DNA from: Pseudomonadales bacterium
GTDB taxonomy: Bacteria > Pseudomonadota > Gammaproteobacteria > Pseudomonadales > Ketobacteraceae
Reading direction: 5' to 3'
Assembly: GCA_020062665.1 (NCBI GenBank)
Contig: JAGUVW010000059.1
Coordinates: forward strand, 1 to 46,575
Length of the DNA stretch: 46,575 nucleotides
In this document: positions 26,275 through 34,500 of the stretch, one piece after another
How positions within the stretch are numbered: position 1 is the first letter of the stretch
Layout: each line of letters starts with the position of its first letter
The notes under the pieces: generated by a model
Told to the model about the DNA's origin: nothing
Databases searched by the model: none
What the model saw: the letters and a program-made list of their open reading frames with translations, nothing else
Position numbers and translations under genes: made by a program

Positions 26275-27496
26275 TCACGCGCTCCGCAAAGTAAGGGGTC
26301 GCTGGTGTCGGTGTTGCGTGCGCAGTGAAATCCCGCAGGCGACTCACCAACGTTGACAGATTGAGGTCTGGGTCGGCACCGATCAGCAGCGCTGCCGTGC
26401 CCGTGACGATGGCAGCGGCAAGCGAGGTGCCGCCAAATGGTGTGTAGCCGCCGGACGCGGCGGTGCTCTCAACGGCTGCGCCCAAAGCAGTCAGATCCAC
26501 GCTGTAACCGAAGTTGCTTGCCGGCAGCCGCTGACCCTGTGCATCGGCTGCTGCGACCACGATGGCATCGTCGATGGATGCTTCGCTGGATCGGGCAGGA
26601 ATGGCGTGTCCTTCATTTCCCGCCGCAAACACAACGGCGATGCCTTTGCCGTGGCGTCCTTCCTGTGCCAAAACGCGCACCGCGTCTGCCACCGGTTGCA
26701 GCAGCAGCGGCGTTGTCCAGCTGCAATTGATGACGTCGGCACCGGCCAGTGCGGCCAGATGAAAGGCCAGCAAGGTATTCGAGGTCCAGCTGTCGGGCTG
26801 GCGGATCGCGATCAATTCCGCGTCCGGTGTCAGCCCCTGGATTCTGCCGGGCTGATCTGATGCGAACAGCACGCCGGCCACGGCAGTGCCGTGCCAGTCG
26901 CGCGGGTGGAGCGGTGCAGCGGTCAGCGACCGGGTTTCGGTGTCGAAGGAGAACGCCAGCTGTGTGCTGTCGAGCGCAGGATGGGAAAGATCGAAGCCGT
27001 CATCGATGATCGCAATCTTGACGCCTTTGCCCCGGCTGTGGCGCCACAACTGGTTGCGTTGTCCCGCCGGCAGAAAATCCTGCGCCGGCGCCGCTGCCGT
27101 GTTGAGGGTGTGAGCGCGTTGCGTCAGTTGCAGCAGATCAGGCTGCACCAACAAAATGTTTTCCTGCTTTGACAGATCTTCCAGCACTGCAGACAGATCG
27201 GCGTCTGCGGTCAGCGTCAGCATGAAGTACTTCGAGCGGTTGCCTTCGAACAGTAACGTTACCTGATCAATTGCGCTGTGGCGTTGTGCGAGGGCGGCGC
27301 GCTCCAGAGCAGGTGACACCTGCACGATCAGGCGATTGGCAATCCTGACGGCTTGCCCCGAACCGGCAACCACGTAGTGATTCTGCTGCTGCAACAGCTG
27401 GATTTCCTGGCCAAAATTCTGGAATGCCAGCGTTGCGGCCGGTGCAGGCGACGAAATCCACAGCGAAAGAATGGCGATTCGAATCAGCGCGCGCAT
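26261..27496 (-). CDS. exported S8 (subtilisin-like) serine protease
   Basis: 411 residues with a signal peptide (about 1-21), a propeptide-like region (about 22-140) and a compact subtilase domain. The catalytic triad is complete: Asp165 in IIDDGFD, His202 in WHGTAVAGV and Ser358 in GGTSLAAA, with oxyanion Asn294 in AAGNEG. There is no C-terminal sorting or secretion domain. As first gene of the unit subtilase-TIGR03032-giant surface protein, it may process that protein in the periplasm or at the surface; this is inference from position. The 3' end overlaps the next gene by 14 bp. Confidence 0.9.
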   Translation of the reverse strand: MRALIRIAILSLWISSPAPAATLAFQNFGQEIQLLQQQNHYVVAGSGQAVRIANRLIVQVSPALERAALAQRHSAIDQVTLLFEGNRSKYFMLTLTADADLSAVLEDLSKQENILLVQPDLLQLTQRAHTLNTAAAPAQDFLPAGQRNQLWRHSRGKGVKIAIIDDGFDLSHPALDSTQLAFSFDTETRSLTAAPLHPRDWHGTAVAGVLFASDQPGRIQGLTPDAELIAIRQPDSWTSNTLLAFHLAALAGADVINCSWTTPLLLQPVADAVRVLAQEGRHGKGIAVVFAAGNEGHAIPARSSEASIDDAIVVAAADAQGQRLPASNFGYSVDLTALGAAVESTAASGGYTPFGGTSLAAAIVTGTAALLIGADPDLNLSTLVSRLRDFTAHATPTPATPYFAERVNAQH

Positions 27497-27795
27497 CTTG
27501 CCATCAATACCTGATGTTTCAACGGGTTCTGATGTTGGCAGCAGGACACGGCACAGCTGGGAACCCGCTTGCGGGGTAACTCAGAGAAATCGTTCAACAG
27601 CAAAAACTCACCCAATGACTGACAACTGCGTCTGTAAAGACAAGCAGCGGTTTGCACGCTTTTCAAGCGCGCTTGCCCGAAACGGTGCAAATGGAATAGA
27701 TCGCTGTGCGGAGGCTTGTTTCCCGGAATAGACTGGCGACTGAAGCGCACCGTTATTGTGGGTTTGATGCAAAGGGTTCAGGCAGGGATGGATTG
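27497..27795. other. intergenic region between the subtilase start and the thioesterase stop
   Basis: About 300 bp with no convincing gene. Both flanking genes run on the minus strand, so the promoter of the subtilase operon and the terminator of the thioesterase gene should lie here. A short GC stem (CCCGC at 27563-27567 with GCGGG at 27570-27574) is too small to call. No clear -10/-35 pair was found. Confidence 0.4.
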
Positions 27796-28221
27796 CTACA
27801 GCGAAGACGTCTTGCGATTGAATTCCGCCGGCCGCTCCACCACTTTCCGGATCCGGTAGTCGTAAAACACGAAGCCGGATTTCGCCCGAAACAGTTCTGC
27901 GCCATCCTGTCTGCGCGTTGCCTGCATCAGCATGTCGCCGCCGTATTTGTTCATGTCGGCGAGCGCCAGCGTGATGTCCAGTTCATCATTGTGAAATCCT
28001 TCTGCGATATACATCAGCATCAGATCGGTGTTGACGATGCCGATCTCGCCCACCCGGCAACCGGGAAATCCCAGGCTGGCAAACCAGGCGTCGCGGCAGT
28101 CGCCGATGAGGGTGACGACCTTGTCGTGCGCCAGGTGGCCGCCACTGTTTTCGTGTTGCCTGGCGATGGTCATCCGGTAGGTGAAGATACTGTCGGCGGG
28201 AATGTGAATCTGAACGCGCAT
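27796..28221 (-). CDS. hot-dog fold acyl thioesterase (4HBT-like)
   Basis: 141 residues, the size of YbgC-type thioesterases. It shows the 4HBT pattern: a first strand (TYRMTIARQHENSGGHLAHDKVV is its vicinity, given here only as landmark), a long helix with GDCRDAWFASLGF, then strands VNTDLMLMYIAEG and LDITLALADMNKYG and SGFVFYDYRIRKV. Such enzymes hydrolyse acyl-CoA or acyl-carrier thioesters. It is transcribed away from the FAAL-NRPS gene, with 294 bp between the starts. As the synthetase has no built-in thioesterase, this protein is a candidate for editing or releasing acyl intermediates, which is inference from position. It could equally be an unrelated housekeeping thioesterase. Confidence 0.7.
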   Translation of the reverse strand: MRVQIHIPADSIFTYRMTIARQHENSGGHLAHDKVVTLIGDCRDAWFASLGFPGCRVGEIGIVNTDLMLMYIAEGFHNDELDITLALADMNKYGGDMLMQATRRQDGAELFRAKSGFVFYDYRIRKVVERPAEFNRKTSSL

Positions 28222-28452
28222 ATCGATGGGTTCCTGCTACTGCGTGAAGGCGGGGTAAGTTTAGGGGTGGTCGGCACGGGCTGCCAGTGTCTGGAGCGAA
28301 ACGGATTTGGCCGTGGTGATGCCATTGACAGCGCCCGCGTTGTAGCCCCTATCAGTCGGTGGGTGGCATTTCGTGTCAAAAACCAGGGCATTTTTCACCA
28401 CAATTGCCGCCCAGAGCTCACTTTGTCGGGGAGGGGTTGGCGCACCTGTCGA

Positions 28453-28507
28453 TTGGGAATATAGTCGGGACAAAACCTGGCCCTGATAATAATAATGACA
28501 TGGACGG
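28453..28507 (+). promoter_or_regulatory. putative promoter and ribosome binding site of the NRPS operon
   Basis: GATAATAATAATG (28485-28497) is the only AT-rich -10-like run before the gene; no good -35 pairs with it. GGACGG at 28502-28507 is a plausible ribosome binding site for the ATG at 28516 and would come after a start of transcription near 28497. This favours 28516 over the in-frame ATG at 28495, which would lie inside the -10 region. Confidence 0.3.
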
Positions 28508-28515
28508 CTGATGTG

Positions 28516-31500
28516 ATGACTTCCATCTCTGAGACCTCTGGACTTTCCCTTCTGCAGCGCCTGTCGGCGATTGCCCAACAAAAACCTGATGCTGACGCTC
28601 TGATATTTCTGCCGGAAGGTGACGCTGCAGGCGCGGTGCCGCGCACCTATGCGCAGTTGCAGCGAACCGCGGCTGCCATTGCCACCTTGCTGCAGGAGCG
28701 CGCCGAGCCAGGGGCCCGCGTGGTGCTGCTGGTGCCGGCCGGAGCAGATTATTTTGCGGCGGCCTGGGGCTGTCTGCTGGCTGGTATGGTGGTGGTGCCG
28801 ATGGCGGTGCCGCGGCAGGAAGCACAGTTCGGTTTTGTGCGCGCCATCATGCAGGACAGCGGCGCGACGGTAGTGCTGACCCAGCAGGATGTGCAGGCAA
28901 GTCTGCAGCCACTGGCAGGATCGGTGGAATGGTTGCTGCTGGAGGAAACCGCCGATGTCATGCCGCATGCGCACTGGCCAATGCCCGGCGAACACACCCC
29001 CGCGCTGTTGCAATACACCTCCGGTTCCACCGGTATGCCCAAGGGCGTGGTGGTGACCCACGGCAATCTGGCCGCCAGTGTCGATCTGATGCTGACGGTG
29101 GCGAATATCGACGGGCAGTCCACCGTGGTGTCCTGGCTGCCGCTGTTTCACAACATGGGTTTCATTTCATTTGGTCTGTTGCCGTTGTGTGTCGGTGCGC
29201 GTCTGGTGCTGATGCCGACGGAAAGTTTCATGCTGAATCCGGCGCGCTGGTTTCTGGCGATTTCGCAGTTTCGCGGCACGCACAGCGGCGCGCCCAATAT
29301 CGGTTACGAAAGCTGCCTGAATTTTTTGCCGGATGCGTTGCTGGACAAACTTGATCTGCAGGCCTGGAGAGTGGCAGCCATTGGCTCCGAGCCGCTGAAA
29401 GCCAGTCTGATCGATCGTTTTGCGGAACGTTTTGCCCGCTGCGGATTCCGCCGCGAAACCTTTCTCACCACCTATGGTTTTTCGGAAGCCACCGTGTTCA
29501 GCGCCGGCGCGGATAGTGATGGGCTGGTGCCACGGCTGGATGTGGACAAGGCCGGATTCGAGAATGGCAAGGTGGAGCCGGTGCAGGCGGTCGCCAAGAC
29601 GCTGATCAGCGTGGGGCGTGCGCGTGCCCACGTTGCCATCGTTCATCCCGATACCGGTGTACGCTGTGGTGAACGCACGCTGGGCGAAATCTGGATTCAG
29701 GGCCCGACCGTGGCGGCAGGTTACTGGAACAAGCCCGAGGCGACGGCGGCCACGTTCAATCAGTTCGCCAGCGATGGCAGCGGGCCTTATGTTCGCAGCG
29801 GTGATATCGGCATGGTGGCCGCTGGCAATCTGTATGTGGTGGGCCGCAGCAAGGAATTGATCATCGTCGGCGGCAAGAAATTACATCCGCTGGACATCGA
29901 GCAGGCAGTGAATGGCGTGTGCGCGCAGGGCGTGCCCTATGCGGCTGCCGCCAGTGCCTGGCACACGGAGCAGGGCGAACGGCTGGCGCTGTTTCAGGAA
30001 CTGAAACCCGATACTGCAGCGGATGATCACGCAAATATCGTGACGCAGCTGTGCGATGCCGTGCACGAGCGTTTTGGCGTGCAGCTGCAGCGGGTGGTGT
30101 TGTTGCGCATGGGCAGCCTGCCCCGCACCCATAACGGTAAACTGCAGCGTATCCGCTGCTGTGATCTGGTGGACAGTGGCGCGCTGGCGGCGCATGTGCT
30201 GCAGGACTGGCAGGCGGGCGCGCTGCCCGGCGAAGATGCGGCGGAACTGCGACAGGAAGCGCTGTTGTGTGCGGATAACGTGCCGTTCGAATCACTGACA
30301 CCCACCGAGCAGAAGCTGGCACTACTGTGGGCGGAACTGCTGAATCGGCCCAGCGTGCATCCTGATGCGGATTTTATCGGCCTGGGTGGCCAGTCCATCG
30401 TGGCGACGCGCATGGTGGCGCTGGTGCGTCAACGCCTGGGTGTGGAGCTGTCGTTGCGGGCGCCGTTCCGTCATTCGACACTGCGCCAGCTGGCCCGTCA
30501 TATCGATGAGCTGCGCGCGCATCCGGTGCAGACTTCTCCATCGTTTCAGGCAGCAGATATTGCTGTAGTGGATGGCTGGCTACCGCTGACAGCGGCGCAG
30601 CAGCGCCTGTGGCTGCTGAGTCGCCTGGATGGCAACAGCGCTGCTTACCACATGTGCGCGAGTTATGAATTAGAAGGCGAGCTGGATCGGGCGGCGCTGG
30701 CGCAGACGCTGACGGCACTGGTGGAACGTCATTCCATGCTGCGCACGGTCTATCGTCTGGGTGAAGGCGGCGTGGCACAGCAGCGTGCGCTGGCAGCATT
30801 CGAATTCAATCTGGCATTCCACGATCTGTCTGCTCTGCCACCGTCGCTGCGCGCGCCATCACTGGAATCTCTGTTGCAGCAGTCGCGTACGGCAGCGTTC
30901 GATCTGGAGCGGGATCTGCTGTTGCGGGCCTGTCTGGTGCAAACCGAGTCGAACGTGCACGTGCTGGCGCTGACGATTCACCATATTGCGGCAGACGGCT
31001 GGTCGGTGAACATTCTGGTGCGCGAACTGGAAACGCTTTACGGCGCGTTCAGCCGTGGGCAGACAGCGCAAGCGGGCACAACGCCGCTGCCGTATGCGCA
31101 GTGGGTGTTGCGGCAGGAACAGACGGCCGCGCTGCGCTGGCAAGCGCGCCGTGACTACTGGCACACGCAGTTGCAGGATCTGCCGCCTCTGCACAGCCTG
31201 CCGCTGGATCGGCCGCGGCGGATCGATTCCGCGGTGCGCGGTGAAAACCATTTCTCGCATCTGGACAGAACGCTGCTGACGGAACTGGATGTCGCTGCGC
31301 GCAAGCAGGGTGTCACCCTGTACATGCAGTTGCAGGCGGCGCTGGCGATTCTGCTGGCGCGGTTGGGTACTTCCACCGATGTGGCGATCGGCGCCGCCTA
31401 TGCCAGCCGGGAGCAGGCGGAGTGTCAGGATATCGTGGGCTTCTTTGTGAATTCCCTGGTGATCCGGCATCGTCTGGCGCTGGATCAGCCGGTGGCCAAC

Positions 31501-34500
31501 GTGCTGGCGCAATGTCGCGATACTGTGCTGGATGCCTACGAGCAGGAGGTGCCGTTCGAGCAGCTGGTGGAATGGCTCAATCCGCCGCGCGTTGGCCAGC
31601 ACAACCCGCTGTTCCAGGTGATGCTGAATCTGCAGAACAAGGACAACTGGCAACTGGATCTGCCGGGGTTGAAGGCAACGCCGTTCCACATCAGCACACA
31701 GGAAGCGAAGTTTGATCTGGCGGTGGACTGCACGCAACAGGACAACGGCCTCGACATCCAGTGGGAGTTTGATGCGCACCTGTTTGATCGTGCCACCATC
31801 GTGCGCTGGTCGGGCTACTTTGAACGCATTCTGCAGGCGCTGAGTCGCACACCGGATCTGGCCTGGGAACGCATTGCATTGCTCGATGCGGAGGAGCGCC
31901 GGCATCTGCTGCAGGATTTCAATCAAACCGAACAGCCTGCGGTGGTGGAATGTCTGCATCACCTGTTTGAACGACGTGCTGCATTGCAGCCCGATGCCAT
32001 CGCGCTGGTGTGCGGTGACACTGCATTGAGCTATCGCGAACTGAATCAGCGTGCCAATCGCATTGCCCATGGCCTGATTGCGCTGGGCGCAGGGCCGGAT
32101 GTGCGCATCGCGCTGCTGTTGGAACGCAGCATGGATTCGGTGGTGGCGATGCTGGCCGTACTCAAGTCCGGCGCCGCCTATGTGCCGGTCGATACCGCGT
32201 ATCCACAGGCGCGCATCCAGTTCATTGTCGACGATGCACAACCCGCCGTGATCATCGTGGATGAAAAGATGGATCTGGGCTGGATGGCGCCGACGCTGCC
32301 GGTGCGCACGCTGACGCAGTTGCAGAGCGACAGGCAGCACAATCCTGCTCGTGCCGATGTGCTGCCGCACCATCTGGCGTATCTGATTTATACCTCAGGT
32401 TCCACAGGCCAGCCCAAGGGCGCGCTGCTGGAGCATCGGCAGGTGAGCAATCTGCTGCGCTGTGATCCCCGTGCGCCAGTGGGTGTGGACGATTGCGTTG
32501 CCCATTGTGCGAATATCGCCTTCGACGCCGCCACCTGGGAAGTCTGGAGCGCGTTGACCCAGGGCGCACGGCTGGTGGTGATTCCGCCGGATCTGGTGTT
32601 CGACCCTGAAGCGTTTTGCGACGCGTTACTGCGGCAGCGCGTGACGGCAATGGTGCTGACGGTGGCGTTGTTCAACCAGTATCGCGATGCGCTGGCCCCG
32701 GCGCTGGCCCAGCTGAATTACTGCCTGATCGGTGGCGAGGCCGTGGATGTGCGGGCGGCGCTCGATGTGGTGCGAAACAGTCCGCCACGCCATTTGCTGA
32801 ACATTTATGGCCCGGCTGAAACCGCGGTGTTTGTCACCACGCAGGAAATTACCCGCGCGCACGCCAACGCCAGCAATATTCCACTGGGCCGCCCGCTCGC
32901 CAACACGCGCATCTATGTGCTGGATCGTTGGGGTGAGCCCGTACCCACTGGTGTGGTGGGCGAGATCTGTATCGCCGGCGCGCAGGTGGGGCGTGGTTAC
33001 TGGAATCGCCCCGCGCTGACGGCGGAAAAATTCGCGACCGATACGCTGGCGCCAGGCCATGATGACGTGCGCCTCTATCGCACCGGTGATCTGGGGCGCT
33101 GGCGCGTCGACGGTGTGCTGGAGTTTGCCGGGCGGCGGGATTTTCAGGTGAAGATTCGCGGCTTTCGCATCGAGCCCGGCGAAATCGAACAGGCATTGGG
33201 ACACTGCGAGCACGTGCGCGATGTGGCCGTGGTGGCGCAGGCCGATGCTGCGGGAAGCCTGCGGCTGGTGGCCTACGTGGTTCCGGCTGCCGACCTGCAG
33301 CAGACCCTTTTGCAGGAACCGGCGCAGTGGATTGCTCAGCTGACAGCGCAACTGGCGCGTGCGGTGCCTGACTACATGCTGCCCGCGGCCTGGGTTGTGC
33401 TGCCATCATTGCCGCTGACACATCATGGCAAACTTGATCGACGCGCCTTGCCGGTGCCGGATGTGCAGACGCAGGCGCGGCAATGGGAAGCGCCACAGGG
33501 CGAAATGGAAACGCTGCTGGCGCAGGCCTGGCAAACAGTGCTGGGTGTCGCCCGAGTGGGCAGGCAGGACAATTTCTTTGCGTTGGGCGGCCATTCCCTG
33601 CTGGCGGTGCGTGTCAGCGAATATGTGCGCGCGCGTGGTTATCGCCTGCCGGTGAAAGCCACCTTCAACGCCGCGACGCTGGCAGAAGCTGCACTGCAAA
33701 TACAGACGGATGCCGCACACACTGTCGCATGTCCGCCCAATCGCATCACCGAGAACACCCCGCGCATCACACCGGAACTGTTGCCGCTGGTGACGCTGAC
33801 GCAGGATCAGATCGACACCATCGCCGCTGCGGTGGTGGGTGGCACGCGCAATATCCAGGATATCTATCCGCTGTCGCCGTTGCAGGAAGGCATTCTGTTC
33901 CACCATCTGATGACCCAGGAGCAGGACCCTTATCTGTTGCGCACGGTATTGGCGTTCAACACCCGCGCGCAACTGGATGCGTTCGTGGCAGCGTTGCGCG
34001 CGGTGATCGAACGGCACGACATTTTGCGCACCAGCATTCACTGGCAACTACTGGAACAGCCGGTGCAGGTGGTGCAGCGAGTGGCACCGCTGACATTGGT
34101 GGAAGTCGAGCAGCCCGCAAATGAAGCCCGCATGCTCGCCAGTCTAGATCAACAACGTCCGCAGTTTGATTTGCGCAGCGGCCCGCTGTTAATGGCGGTT
34201 GCCGCGCCGGCGGTGGATACAGGCAGCGCATCTTGGATGCTGGGCATTCTGGCACATCACATCATTGCCGATAACGAAACGCTGGCGCTGGTGTTCGCCG
34301 ATATTCATCTGTTGCTGCAGAACCGCGCCGACGTGTTGCCACCGGCGTTGCCGTTCCGCCACTTCATCGCGCAGCAGCAGCGGGAATCGCTGGCACAGCA
34401 CGAAGTGTTCTTCCGCCAGCAACTGGCGGATTTCGTCGAACCGGCCTTCATGTTCGACGTGCACGACACCAGCGTGGATCGCCAGCAGATACGCGACGCC

